From Symbiodinium natans (Eukaryota; Sar; Dinophyceae; Suessiales; Symbiodiniaceae): DNA of 64,000 bases. The translations under genes were made by a program, and so were the position numbers. The stretch spans positions 192,501 through 256,500 of the forward strand of contig CAJNDS010002521.1 of the NCBI GenBank assembly GCA_905221605.1, in the 5' to 3' direction. Under the pieces are notes generated by a model. It did no database searches and had not been told where the DNA came from. It was given only the letters and a program-made list of their open reading frames with translations. Positions 45,901 through 53,962 of this stretch are shown piece by piece (the stretch's first letter is position 1; each line of letters opens with the position of its first letter).

Positions 45901-48726
45901 CGGGCACGCTTTAGGGTGCCGGGCGCGCATATCTGCCGCGAGCTTCTCATAATAGTAGTCCGTTGGAGGCTCTTCGATCATCTTCTCGATGTCCCAGCTC
46001 TCCACAATATGATAGCTCGGGCAGCGCGCCGTATCGACCGCGTCTGCTGGGCGCACAGCGTCACTTGCGCCTCTCCCAGCAGTGGCCGATCCCTCACGCC
46101 AGCCAGCCCAGCGTGGCCCCTTGCGCGTCCTAAAGACCGCGAGGCGTTCGGTGACTGGAACCTCATCGCTGCACGCAACGCTTTCCGCCACACGCAAATC
46201 CCTCGTGTCCCAGAGACGCCACGCCTCACCTACGCGCTGAAGCAAGCACGTTTCGTAAGGCGCCTTCTCGACCGCCAGAGTCCCGAGGTCCTTCTGCGCA
46301 GGGCGCCTACCCCACACAGACGCGTAACCACCCGGCGCCTCCCACCAGCTGTCGACGCTTGGAAGGTGGTCCAAGCAAGTAAGCACTCCAGGCTCCTCAA
46401 CAGGGCGCCCAACCGGGCCGCTCCCGCCCCACACCGAAGCGAGAACAGTCACCGCAGCAAGGACCGATAGCACACCGATCCTGGCGCCGGTACGCAGCCG
46501 CCCAAAGGACCGCGCACACGAGGAACAACCTTGGAAGCTTCTTGCCGCGGCCCTGGACGCGGACCCGCAGGCAAAGCACGGGTCGTGGTCAACCGAGGCA
46601 ACGGCGACCCCACAATCCGCACATGCCTGCGGAGACGGCTCCGACTCGAAAACCGTCTCAACCGCGCCACAACCACAGGCCGCAGTGCTTACGAGGCCGG
46701 AACGCACTTCCGCAACAACCTCGCCCGGCTGGAGAGAGTGATCGCACTCTTGGGCTGCGAGCAACACAAACCCCTTTCCCTCTCCTGTGGGCCAAAGGCC
46801 TGGTACGGCCTCGACCCCGCATTCCACCGGAAGCACTACCTCGGACAGGGATCCCTCTGCGGAGACTCCTTGCTCCCGCACGACCGGCACCAGCACCCCG
46901 CCGCCTGGCGAGAGCTCGAGAGGCTCTTCCCCGTCGTAGCGGAGGAGCTCCCGGCTTCCGCCCCCAGGCTCGGTGCATGACGCGTCGTCCAGGCTCGACA
47001 ACCGCGCTTCGAAGGCGTAGGCCCTGTCCTTCCGGGTCTTGCTGTGATCCTCGCACCTGGGCATCCGGATTCCCAGCGTGTCGAGGACGTGAAAGTCGGG
47101 ACCCGGCCTGAAGCCCAGGCCCATCCTTCCGGCGCAGTCCAACGCTCTGCCGCCGAGGATCAGTCCGTGCCAATCGGACGTCCCCCTGGCTGCGATTTTG
47201 CATCGCACGAAAATTTCAGTGTTGGGGCGACAGTCGTCCGCCGTCCTGCCTTCCAGCAGCGTGACGCGCAAGACTGCTGCCCCCTTCAGAGGAACGGGGG
47301 CTCCCGAAGCAATGCCATGCACATATTCTGGGTGGACCCACTTCTCGAGTCTCACGACCGGGAAGCCGGGATCTTCGGTACCGATCCCCAGCTCTGCAGC
47401 CCGGTTCATCATGCCCACCACAAGTTCCTCGGTTACGTGGTTTGCGCCGGCGCATCCGTCGAGCATGCACTCGACCTTACGGTCGAGCACCTGGACTACC
47501 GTTCTGTACTGGTAGCCTCCTGGCTCGTTGTCTGCCAGGCTCCACCAGTCCTTCGGCAGATCGTCCAGGGTGGCGAACTTGTCCCGCCCGCCCGCGTGCT
47601 GCTGCACCGCGGCGCGTCCTGCGGCTCCTGAGACGCCTGCCTGGACGCCTGAGCTGCCTATCTGGACGCTGAACGCGGCGAAGGGGTTGGACATGGAAGC
47701 CCCGGAGGGCGCGGCCCAGTTGGCAGGCAAGGCCGGCGTCCCTCCTGAGGTCGTCAGGTTGTGGACCATGTCGCAGCTGGCTCCTTTCTTGCACGACCCA
47801 TTCTTGGAGAAAAAGGGGCAAACAGTGCCTGGTGGCTTTGCCGCGCCTTTGGCCGCAGCCTTAGGCTTAGCGCTGGCCTTTGCCTTGCCACCTCCCTTCC
47901 CTTTGCCCTTGCCTTTCGCCGTGGCAAAGGTTTGGTCACCCTTCTTAGCCGCGAGAGCTTTTCTGCGAAGCTCCTTGTCGTGGCTGAACGGGCAGGCATC
48001 CCCTTTCGGGCAATTCCCGTGGTCGCGAAAGTGGAAGCAGATCTTCTTGTCCGCCCCTTTGCCAGCTCCCTTTGACGCAGCGGCAAACGTCTGATCCGCG
48101 CCAGCCTTGGCCGCGGCAGCTGCTCCCTTGGCAGCAGCCTTAGCGGCGGCCTTGAGGCTCCGAATCTCCTTCTGAGCCTCGGCTAGCGCGACCGACGGGT
48201 CCGCGCTTGGAGAGCCGGTCCTGGAGTACACAGAGTGGGAAACAGCTCGGTGCGCTGCTTCCCTCTGTTCGTACTCCAAGACGACCTTATGGCTCTCCTC
48301 CCAAGTCTGCGGCCCTCTCAGCCCGCCGTCCTTGGGGTCGCCGGGCCACAATCGCTTGTCGTTACGTATCTCCTTTTGGAGATACGGGGGCATCTTGCGG
48401 AGGTACGAGAGATACAACTCTCGTGGGGTCTTCCCAAGACCCACCGCCTCAAGGTCCGCGATCGACGCCTCAAACAAAGGCTCGAATTGGTGGCCTGTGA
48501 GCTTGCCCTTAGCGAGGGAGGCATGCTCACCATCCACGCGGACTTCCCTTTCCTCCCGCGATTCCCCGAACATCAAGTGCTTGTTCTTGATGCGGTCGTA
48601 CACTGCCTGTGGGTCGGAGAGAACCTCTCCCGACTTCCACGCTGCGCGGTAGGCGTTCGTGTACGTCTTCATGCGCGAGCCGCGGCAGCGCCCGCGTAGC
48701 GCTAGCAGCTTCTCGCGCGCACTCAT
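39898..48726 (-). CDS. Copy B Gag-PR-RT thumb-RNase H-integrase-accessory-RT fingers polyprotein
   Basis: 2942 residues in one uninterrupted frame; the frame is open further up to about 48940. The order is directly visible in a single protein: Gag core, two CCCH fingers, protease DGCAGA, cysteine pairs and membrane segment, RT thumb (about 952-1045; LLGHNIGRDG), RNase H (about 1052-1208), C-x2-C finger, and integrase (about 1908-2230; H-H-C-C, then D, D, E). Then follow the GPY/F-like tail, reader-like and Rossmann-like domains, and the RT fingers (RRLVVDYRRVN) at its very end. An 8-bp loss after GSVW shifts the frame just before the palm motif FVDAVSGFNQ, so RT cannot be made from this copy. 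It proves that the thumb-first order is not caused by the breaks in copy A. Confidence 0.88.
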   Translation of the reverse strand: MSAREKLLALRGRCRGSRMKTYTNAYRAAWKSGEVLSDPQAVYDRIKNKHLMFGESREEREVRVDGEHASLAKGKLTGHQFEPLFEASIADLEAVGLGKTPRELYLSYLRKMPPYLQKEIRNDKRLWPGDPKDGGLRGPQTWEESHKVVLEYEQREAAHRAVSHSVYSRTGSPSADPSVALAEAQKEIRSLKAAAKAAAKGAAAAAKAGADQTFAAASKGAGKGADKKICFHFRDHGNCPKGDACPFSHDKELRRKALAAKKGDQTFATAKGKGKGKGGGKAKASAKPKAAAKGAAKPPGTVCPFFSKNGSCKKGASCDMVHNLTTSGGTPALPANWAAPSGASMSNPFAAFSVQIGSSGVQAGVSGAAGRAAVQQHAGGRDKFATLDDLPKDWWSLADNEPGGYQYRTVVQVLDRKVECMLDGCAGANHVTEELVVGMMNRAAELGIGTEDPGFPVVRLEKWVHPEYVHGIASGAPVPLKGAAVLRVTLLEGRTADDCRPNTEIFVRCKIAARGTSDWHGLILGGRALDCAGRMGLGFRPGPDFHVLDTLGIRMPRCEDHSKTRKDRAYAFEARLSSLDDASCTEPGGGSRELLRYDGEEPLELSPGGGVLVPVVREQGVSAEGSLSEVVLPVECGVEAVPGLWPTGEGKGFVLLAAQECDHSLQPGEVVAEVRSGLVSTAACGCGAVETVFESEPSPQACADCGVAVASVDHDPCFACGSASRAAARSFQGCSSCARSFGRLRTGARIGVLSVLAAVTVLASVWGGSGPVGRPVEEPGVLTCLDHLPSVDSWWEAPGGYASVWGRRPAQKDLGTLAVEKAPYETCLLQRVGEAWRLWDTRDLRVAESVACSDEVPVTERLAVFRTRKGPRWAGWREGSATAGRGASDAVRPADAVDTARCPSYHIVESWDIEKMIEEPPTDYYYEKLAADMRARHPKACPHLLDHLVSLEGFLDKSILFGFSFGISKAEVCVSKGKLLGHNIGRDGSSPDEERCQAVIDFPPLWEKLHIQQFLGCANWLRGYLPVEYGHAAKILGQWQKPGAVFPEGGLGSAATEGCKAFKAIKRMMQNRINLATFDEASAADGSCPLEQIADASGIAVGGSVVQMTRDLSQLKVLMTHSKSLTPAQQNWPPLIQEAFAQLEVKRATRRMFGSIRTLCWTDHANLTRAQTSDIGMDPKLVRWVAEILMDGSEIRSLSGRSATLGDSFSRNPKDRDALLAARTKDLEGLSGQLRGFDLDQYLGEGTEGDGPVPWAVGNDAVPEPAGRVQAAAVPMCVVAALPVRVMVVFDYARWKEQDAELTEIRRVFQASLPGVSVAVRGCWGPFEDTDGLASHFDCGAGRLAGTKKIKRIRVDLLTSCAKVLREASGFRPQFLVGLGQGGLVTAVLRWPLVVELTLQARNLQRKEARAVGEAWAGIKAIWAVRPRLWRTQQGHLEVAEACPELKKDFPEPPLRGFGIVGKQALGAEVLRSLRLDAVRSIDDASIRGMLDEPSRPLWDHEGLCICGKRTYLFSRCPACIEKEAVDTSVEIAEREELEPPLEGDLEAHEVGLEVKSVLATLDRTGGLFRVRSTTIQQWAVGFRTTPKDAPVPTAYGMLSGKIWKKGHSMKLSLGSQHKDLSKWGDVKPYWTTWVAREDGAVVAGHNCSPLDAVQGDIVVHWSSVVNWHGHRHVVNEQCEVLWRSKGKEVALDPSFGKLIALVGRVTQVIGWRATGEASDPRSSTRQASRVLALFSASNEGVEGHWTAGAISRGKNANECKLKGRVLAFMGEEHKGPAVVLELVSHSPILCIWDHSSTKVKVEFKGGVPSLSLAAGEDENRREQLAVEARDAANISEFRVTGSLRTAWYEGQRRDPSLAGSIRKPEPPMVISGDGLLEREVTLRTGQTVVVPVVPNGAAGANGVTWRRACYNSVHCGVLGAHRSAEVTIKLLERAVWWPDLEKDVRTWVAKCLACIKGRSRPTKVEARAVKCGAETCWQEVSVDCEGPNREDREGHRYSLTYFDCLSHAVLLEPMRSLTHAEVRRAFVRCVLRSRTIPSLIRSDRGPEFKNALMAELSAMLGTEWRFSAPLRPCELGANERVHQEVQKVLGAVVRQVGASLSEAWSDWLVVAEYVIDNTPGPHGYTPRDLERSWSLALPLEKDVLRDALQFEPISDWARSQFKQFSELAAAVREHWTRSSEARAKLANRHRRTVDLKPGDRVVWNAPRARSEGAGRVPWKPGLTGPWRVLEVKGHRLTLEPVSMESGGTSSARRGPMEAHAEDCILVPADADGAESREPVVFEDDETGGDGSSRPSLGQQVQGDAKQVEFTLTRRGRDFVLRLGDRIAYRGVGGGPKVCRLGRVTQVDAARAQVGVHRYLPDASGVRVKWRLAYIAEDGALTLSEGTRPAHEAVSVKEIISKIDLNRDGVLAAASARKLDKGAYSLQDRTLERASRAGTSVLSIREALADLLVAEPRALQPRASPESGAVESWFRQYFLGGVADVLEVAWGDAVVSDAARRHGYRVVPAFVQGKQAYGITWNLAAEEHLEAISGAVLRTEPKVLVIGLEGKNVPRAFLQLVVRCAQERTRAGAHVALRLQAQKGEWEPWRLEEWGALFGTLAEPRWPWAFVRADMCQFARASGRGNLVESGALWLADFSLESVGLRCSRPDALGAVRHKHFERAQADYNLIGAAFCASLQDLGLRGAEELCTAAVESFPATAGADSAAAAPPPSPVVPLPDVRSGEDLTPAERAELDKEVDKYAAEKEAFWRTKADAKDWDSVRADLEVYALAGEKVAEDPRRTEAYRDLVWSGLKIEPGPTRPGLTDADIAAVREVIRRKAAGFWVEDTTRTTVRKFAHDCIPTGPPVSSQPHSLRGESAQWVDDKLEEECKRGQLIRGSSAWGSAPFPTKEMPSYKRHRKRRLVVDYRRVNARIKRSTYYCRRGSDVLAAAVGSVWRGCG

Positions 48727-48887
48727 ACCGCGACAGTTGTTGGCGAGCGCGCAGACGTCCTCGAACTCCTCGTAGAACAGGACAACGTCTCGCGCGTCCG
48801 ACTTGTCGTCGGTCAGCGTCGGCCACGTGAGGTCAGTTTTGACCGTCGTTATGGAGCTTTGCCCGCCCCTCTGCGCTAACGCTTCTT

Positions 48888-50099
48888 TCAGCGCTTCAGT
48901 TTGGGCGGCGAGTGCGGCGGCGAAATCGCCCGCCGGGTTTGGGACCCGGTCTGCGAACCTCCGCCGTCTGAACCTCGCTTCAGGGCTTCTATCTCCATCT
49001 CCAGCGCCGCGAGCTTTGCGCGCAAAGGGGAATCGCCGTCCGTCGCGCCCAGGTCACGGGCCGCGGAAGGACCACCTGCAACCTCGGCAGTGTGCAAACC
49101 TCCACGGTCCAAACCTAACCCCAACCCACTTGCAGTCGCAGGCTGTGGTAGCCCTGGGGAACGCGGCCCCACGGCTTCAACTGGCACGTCGGACGGGGAG
49201 CTCCAAACCTTCTCTTGGCTCGAGCTTTCTTTTCCCCCTAGCGCGAGGATAAGTTCCCCGACACATTGGATTTCACGCTGAATCTCCTCTGCGTCTTCGG
49301 GGTCCTCGCCACCGCGCAAAGCCGCGACCGAGAACCTGGTCCGCAGCCGACGGACCATCTTTGTCGGATGCCAGTCCCCGCCTATCTTCGAGAACTCATC
49401 CGCAAGGAGGGTGGCTTTGGTGCTCAAGGCGTCAAGGTCACGGGAGCTCACCGTGACTCCATGCGCTTTGAGCGCGAGGACAATCCGCGAAACGCGCGTC
49501 AAGTAGTCCGCGACCGGTTCCTGGTCTGGACGGAAAATCGCGCGCAGCTCCGCCTGTAAGCCCTCTGCGGTGCCTGGGACTGAACCTGCTGTCGACGGCG
49601 GACCGGACGGTCCCGCCGGGCGGGACCCTGGTGCCGTAGCAGGGACATAGGCAGCACCGGTAGGGACCATGGCCAGCTCCCTTGCCGCGGCGCCGACATC
49701 CACCCGCGGCGGACTGTCGCCTCCAGCGCCCGAGGCCTCAGGGACTAGCTCGGAGTCCTCTTCTTCTTCCTCTTCCTCCTCGTCCTCGCCTTCGGCGTCG
49801 TGGAGGAACTTCATGACCTTTCGCCAGAGAGCCGCCTCCTGCTCTGGCGTTGTGCTAACCCCATCCCGCTTGGACAACGGACGACTGCCGGTCTCCCTAC
49901 GCCACTTAAGCCAAGCGACGTAGCTCATCCGCTCGGGATAGGGAACGTCTCCACCCTCGATCGCTTCGAGGAGGGTGACGCCCTCGGCCTGACCTGCAAC
50001 CTCTGCGGACATCGCCGCGCCTTGGTTAGCAGGCCGCAGGCGTGGCACACGAAGCGCCGCGCCTTGGTTAACAGGCCGCAAGCGTGGCACACAGTCCAC
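48888..50099 (-). CDS. Copy B Gag N-terminal part
   Basis: About 95% like copy A's Gag start. The probable start is the ATG at 50012, after the leader repeat. Contains the acidic run and a Pro/Ser-rich region. It leaves the correct frame near 48940, where GGGTTTTGGG of copy A is GGGTTTGGG; the last residues are spurious. The polyprotein continues in the frame of 39898-48726. Confidence 0.8.
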   Translation of the reverse strand: MDCVPRLRPVNQGAALRVPRLRPANQGAAMSAEVAGQAEGVTLLEAIEGGDVPYPERMSYVAWLKWRRETGSRPLSKRDGVSTTPEQEAALWRKVMKFLHDAEGEDEEEEEEEEDSELVPEASGAGGDSPPRVDVGAAARELAMVPTGAAYVPATAPGSRPAGPSGPPSTAGSVPGTAEGLQAELRAIFRPDQEPVADYLTRVSRIVLALKAHGVTVSSRDLDALSTKATLLADEFSKIGGDWHPTKMVRRLRTRFSVAALRGGEDPEDAEEIQREIQCVGELILALGGKESSSQEKVWSSPSDVPVEAVGPRSPGLPQPATASGLGLGLDRGGLHTAEVAGGPSAARDLGATDGDSPLRAKLAALEMEIEALKRGSDGGGSQTGSQTRRAISPPHSPPKLKR

Positions 50100-50196
50100 G
50101 CGTCCAGGTCACGGACCGCGACAGACAAGCAAAGCAATGCTTGCCCACTCGGGCCGTAGGCACAAGAGCTGTACGTTTCCCAGAACAGCCCCCAAT

Positions 50197-50490
50197 TGTG
50201 AAGTCGACCAGCACTGGACTTGCACTAAGCCAATGCAATCACAGCCCGGCCACGCTGTTTTACGACTTCGCGAGTTCAAGCACTTGTGCAGCTACGCCTG
50301 AGTGCGTCCGGTCGGACCGCACAGCAACCTAAGAGCTACTGTACGAAACTACCGTGCTCAAAGGCACAAGCTCGGTACTTGAGCCAAAATATTGGCATTG
50401 TTACGAATTGCAAAACTACACATGCAAAGGAAAACAACACGCTGCACTAGCACTAAGCAAGCACACCATGCATGCTTTGACCTGCTCACA
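50197..50490 (-). repeat. 5' LTR of copy B, directly joined to viral DNA
   Basis: 294 bp, ending CTCACA at 50490. From 50491 base composition changes abruptly from GC-rich to AT-rich. There is no gap at this join, so the link was seen in assembled sequence. Confidence 0.92.
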
Positions 50491-50609
50491 TTATGAAATG
50501 TGAATTAAAAGACGAGCACGGGCAATGGGGGAAGCAACTGTGGGTTATACAATCTGTTCTGTTTATTGTTAACCATTATATAATAGAAATTTATTTCTAA
50601 ATAGTAATA
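50491..50609. other. Non-coding left edge of the viral island
   Basis: Non-coding. It begins directly after the LTR. A short stretch of mixed composition (GACGAGCACGGGCAATGGGG) is followed by AT-rich promoter-like DNA with TCTA at 50596. Confidence 0.5.
50596..50599 (+). promoter_or_regulatory. TCTA motif before the ATPase gene
   Basis: TCTA in an AT-rich context, 10 nt before the ATG. CroV and its virophage mavirus use TCTA as a late promoter core. Short, so chance is possible for any one site. Confidence 0.3.
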
Positions 50610-51401
50610 ATGATAACTCCTATAGTTAAACCTGTTAATGTTAAAGAATATGATTTTAAACAATCTAAATATGAAATAGCACCACGACTACCATTTAGTC
50701 AAATAATTATTGGTCCTAGTGGTTCTGGAAAAGGTATCTTACTACAATCAATGATATTAGATATTTATCGTGATGTCTTCGCTAGAATATACATTTGGTC
50801 ACCTTCAATTTCTGTTGATAGCAATTGGTTACCAGTTAAAAAATACATTCAAGACAATTTAAAGGTTGATTTGGAAAAGGAGAAATGTATGTTTGATGAA
50901 TATGTTCCTTCAGAATTGGAAGCAGTGATAAAAAGACAACATAAAGTAATAGAATATCAGAAAAAGAATGACCATAATAAATTACACTCAATACTTATTA
51001 TTGTGGACGACTTCGCAGACAGTAAAGCATTTTCAAGAAACTCACCGCTACTAAATCAATTGTATGTGAGAGGTAGACATAATAGTATTTGCATAATAAC
51101 TTCAACGCAAAAGTTCAATTCATTAAGTCCCATTATTCGCGTCAACAGTCGTCAGTTATTTTTCTTCAGGTTAAGAAACTACAAAGAAATAGAAACAATG
51201 GTTGAAGAATTAAGCGCGGTATTAATTAAAAAATCTACCGTGGCTGATGCTAAAAATCTGTCAGAAGCAAAAAAACTATTGTTAGAAGTGTATAACATAG
51301 CAACAGAAGAACCATACAGTTTTTTATTTATTAACTTAATGAAAGGGGATGTTAATGATATGTTTTATAAACGATTTGATGCTAAATTAGTTATTGATTA
51401 A
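50610..51401 (+). CDS. Genome-packaging ATPase (A32/FtsK-HerA type)
   Basis: 263 residues, the usual size for polinton-like viruses and virophages. Walker A is GPSGSGKG (residues 35-42). Walker B is ILIIVDD (128-134). A downstream polar segment ITSTQ matches the sensor strand of the family. Enzymes of this type pump DNA into a preformed capsid using ATP. It is the only gene on the plus strand in this block apart from the broken one at 57030. The start follows TCTA by 10 nt. The stop codon lies inside a perfect 13-bp hairpin shared with the convergent gene at 51427. Codon use is strongly AT-biased. Confidence 0.93.
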   Translation: MITPIVKPVNVKEYDFKQSKYEIAPRLPFSQIIIGPSGSGKGILLQSMILDIYRDVFARIYIWSPSISVDSNWLPVKKYIQDNLKVDLEKEKCMFDEYVPSELEAVIKRQHKVIEYQKKNDHNKLHSILIIVDDFADSKAFSRNSPLLNQLYVRGRHNSICIITSTQKFNSLSPIIRVNSRQLFFFRLRNYKEIETMVEELSAVLIKKSTVADAKNLSEAKKLLLEVYNIATEEPYSFLFINLMKGDVNDMFYKRFDAKLVID

Positions 51402-51426
51402 TAATATTATTTGATAATATTATTAA
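51398..51426. terminator. Perfect 13-bp hairpin between convergent genes
   Basis: TTAATAATATTAT, loop TTG, ATAATATTATTAA. It includes the TAA of the ATPase and ends one base before the stop of the gene at 51427, so it could end both transcripts. Mimivirus and Sputnik transcripts end at hairpins of this kind. Confidence 0.6.
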
Positions 51427-51636
51427 TTATATTAGTGAATAATTGCATAATGTCATTGGGGGAAGTTTGTAATATATTTTATCGCTTTTTGTTTCCTCTA
51501 GTTTTTCAACTCTTTCAATTACATCTTTTAAAGTGTTAAAAAATAATATATCTGTTTTTGTTTTTTCATCTATATCAAGTTCTTTTATTTGTTTCATATT
51601 TTCAGTAGCTGTAGTTTTAGATGTTTTAGAACCCAT
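51427..51636 (-). CDS. Small protein with N-myristoylation-like start
   Basis: 69 residues; function not recognised. It starts MGSKTSK, matching the MGxxxS/T consensus for N-myristoylation. The middle is charged and probably helical (a coiled-coil-like run from about 12 to 50). TCTA lies 11 nt before the ATG. It lies between the ATPase (convergent) and the fibre gene (same strand), where small virion proteins are common. A membrane-anchored virion component is possible but unproven. Confidence 0.6.
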   Translation of the reverse strand: MGSKTSKTTATENMKQIKELDIDEKTKTDILFFNTLKDVIERVEKLEETKSDKIYYKLPPMTLCNYSLI

Positions 51637-51647
51637 ATATTATGATT

Positions 51648-51651
51648 TAGA
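51648..51651 (-). promoter_or_regulatory. TCTA motif before the 69-residue gene
   Basis: TCTA 11 nt before the ATG at 51636, flanked by A/T. Confidence 0.28.
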
Positions 51652-51655
51652 TTTT

Positions 51656-53164
51656 CTATTTTCCTTCCCCTTTTCCTTTGCCTTTTAATGTTTTTATCTC
51701 TTTTTCTAATTTATCAATGCGATTTAATGCATTTTGTAAAGCGCTCCATAAAATGGGTGTTGTCATTGTATAATCAAATTTCAAATATCCATCTTTTCCT
51801 TCTTTAACCATATTTTGCCATTCATCGGGAACTTTCTTACTTATAAAGTCATTAGCAATAAAACCACAACAAGATTTACCTTGTTGTCTGTCATCAATAA
51901 AATGATATGTTTTTGGAACAATGTATTTAACTAACTCAACTGCTTTTTTCTGGTTAAGTTCCTTAATGTCTTTCTTCAACCTTTTATCAGAACTTGGAAT
52001 TAGAGAGCCTGTATATTCAATATCTCCATTAACGAGAATGCCACCTGGTGAAATTGAAAATACATCATTCGATACTGAAACACTACCAAAATAAAATGCA
52101 TATTCTCCTCCCGCGTCAGTATTTAAAAACTGTATCTGGTCTACGGTGCTTATTGTCTCTTGTGTTATTTCTAAATTGTTATTTATTTTTACTTTTCCAT
52201 CTGTTATTTTAATTTCTGGTGTTGATGATTCTAATCCAACTGTTAAATTAATATCTCCTAAAGCGTCACCATTTCTAATATATAATTTATATTGAGTATC
52301 CAATACTTCTTTAAACTCACTACTATTCTGAAACATAAAGCGACCCCAACTAATAACATCTGCCTCACCAACGATATTACCAATACTATTAAATGTTTGA
52401 TTATTTGTTACTGCTCTATTAATAGTAATTCCGTTAGTGTCGTTTAATTGTAGTGCTATTGTTCCTGTTGTAGGGTCGGTTGTTCTGTTTGATTGTAATG
52501 AAAAATTAATTTCATTTGTTGATATTACATTTAATGAATTATTGGCGTCTGCTCGTTGAAATATTCTACCTGAATTATTAACATAAATATCACTATTAAA
52601 TGTTGATATATTTTGAAACGATGCTGTCCCACCAAAATTACTATTGCCACCCGAAACATTTAATTTATTTGAACCTTGAATAACACCAATACCTAAACTT
52701 AAACAATAAACGCCATTACCGTTTGCTGTATTTAATAGAAGTAATGAAGAACTGTCATTGCTTGTATTATAAGCATTAATATTGAATGAATTAAATTTTA
52801 GATATCCTTGTGCGTTTTTTACAGTCATAACATTAGAGGCATCCGTTGTATCTTTATAAAATGTAAGCCCTGAATTATTAGAAATATTAAAATTTTCACC
52901 ATAAAAGTTTAAATCATTTGATAAGTCTAAATTACCATCAACTCTTAAATTTTGTCTAACAATAGCACTATCAACAACATCTAATGTATATCCTCCTGTT
53001 AATGTATTTGATGCTGTGTCTACTAATAAGGAATGTGATTTAACATATTGATTAGCATTAGCGTTTAAATTTAATATCCTACCTGTATCACCTACAATCA
53101 ATACTATCATTATTAAAAGTAATATAATTATCTGTATTTCTAACTGTAAATGATAAATTAGCAT
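51656..53164 (-). CDS. Fibre protein, C-terminal part with S74 intramolecular chaperone
   Basis: The trusted frame begins near 53095; the first 20 or so residues are an out-of-frame overlap with the gene part at 53088-53957. Most of the protein is low-complexity Asn/Thr/Ser-rich beta-repeat sequence, as in trimeric fibres. The last 110 residues are a peptidase S74 domain: SSDKRLKKDIKEL (with the catalytic Ser and Lys region), then CCGFIAND, then a coiled coil rich in Leu, Glu and Lys. S74 domains trimerise the fibre and then cut themselves off. Likely a host-attachment fibre. Together with the upstream part the original product would be about 780 residues. Confidence 0.82.
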   Translation of the reverse strand: MLIYHLQLEIQIIILLLIMIVLIVGDTGRILNLNANANQYVKSHSLLVDTASNTLTGGYTLDVVDSAIVRQNLRVDGNLDLSNDLNFYGENFNISNNSGLTFYKDTTDASNVMTVKNAQGYLKFNSFNINAYNTSNDSSSLLLLNTANGNGVYCLSLGIGVIQGSNKLNVSGGNSNFGGTASFQNISTFNSDIYVNNSGRIFQRADANNSLNVISTNEINFSLQSNRTTDPTTGTIALQLNDTNGITINRAVTNNQTFNSIGNIVGEADVISWGRFMFQNSSEFKEVLDTQYKLYIRNGDALGDINLTVGLESSTPEIKITDGKVKINNNLEITQETISTVDQIQFLNTDAGGEYAFYFGSVSVSNDVFSISPGGILVNGDIEYTGSLIPSSDKRLKKDIKELNQKKAVELVKYIVPKTYHFIDDRQQGKSCCGFIANDFISKKVPDEWQNMVKEGKDGYLKFDYTMTTPILWSALQNALNRIDKLEKEIKTLKGKGKGEGK

Positions 53165-53957
53165 CTGCTGTATTTTCTACTATTAAACCACCTGTTGGTG
53201 TTTCTATTTTACCTGACATTTTATACCCTGCGTTATTATTTGTTAAATCTAATTGTTTTATTGCATTATCTGATGTATTATTACATAATATTTTATCGCC
53301 TTTTAAAGTTATATAGCTAGTTTGATTTCTAAAAATCGCTACATCTCTGTCTGCTTCTGCTCCAAACTGATTACTGAAAATCAACCCTGATAATGGTTCA
53401 ATATTAAATGTTGAATTTTTTAATGTTAGTCCTTGATGTAAAATAGTAGGTCTTGATAAATCAATAACTGGAAAAAATGAAACATTGTCAGTAAATAATG
53501 ATAAATCCGCCTTCAATGCGAGGAAATTATCAATTTCTGTATCAGTGTATCCACCACCACCTCCTGCACCTGCTATTAATGTATCCACCTCTCCTTTGTT
53601 ATAAAAATTGGTAGCTAATAATGTGTTGTTTTGATAATTGGTAGATAAATTTGTGTCTATTTGTGTTGATGTATAATAATTAGTAAATGTAGCGTCTATT
53701 TCTGTTTTATTGTAAAAATTGCTACTTAACATTGTGTTAGTTTGATAATTATTTGTTAAGTCATCATTAATGGCATTAATACTATTAAAATTTTGTAATT
53801 GTTTCGTGTTCAATATTGCTATGTCATCTGTGTTGGTACTTATTTGGGCGTTGTTTCCTACTTCATCTTTAGTAGCGTATATTAGCGATAAATCAGTTCC
53901 GCCGACAATAATATTATCTGCTGTTAATGTGTTTGTATTATTTAGTGTGAGTGTCAT
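53088..53957 (-). CDS. Fibre protein, N-terminal part (separated by a frameshift)
   Basis: 289 residues. Starts MTLTLNNTNTL after TCTA. Contains repeats of the NFYNKTEID / NFYNKGEVD type, known from phage and viral tail fibres, and a Gly-rich hinge (AGAGGGGG). It stops at TGA 53088-53090, while the next frame continues directly into the S74-bearing part. One inserted or lost base near 53090-53100 explains this. It could be decay or a sequencing error in an AT-rich stretch. Confidence 0.78.
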   Translation of the reverse strand: MTLTLNNTNTLTADNIIVGGTDLSLIYATKDEVGNNAQISTNTDDIAILNTKQLQNFNSINAINDDLTNNYQTNTMLSSNFYNKTEIDATFTNYYTSTQIDTNLSTNYQNNTLLATNFYNKGEVDTLIAGAGGGGGYTDTEIDNFLALKADLSLFTDNVSFFPVIDLSRPTILHQGLTLKNSTFNIEPLSGLIFSNQFGAEADRDVAIFRNQTSYITLKGDKILCNNTSDNAIKQLDLTNNNAGYKMSGKIETPTGGLIVENTADANLSFTVRNTDNYITFNNDSIDCR

Positions 53958-53962
53958 TGTAT

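Larger units (their letters stand above)
33195..50490 (-). mobile_element. Full-length LTR retrotransposon, copy B (17.3 kb)
   Basis: Collinear with copy A across its length, with 294-bp LTRs that differ at three or more sites. The left flank is CCCTAAG repeat and the right flank AT-rich viral DNA. The bases next to the LTRs (CCCT and TTAT) do not match, so there is no target duplication. Lesions specific to B: loss of one T in a run near 48940 (gag), an 8-bp loss near 39912 in RT, and a lost G near 36728. It keeps the reading frames through integrase that are broken in A. 33489-34179 is the 3' untranslated part. Confidence 0.9.
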
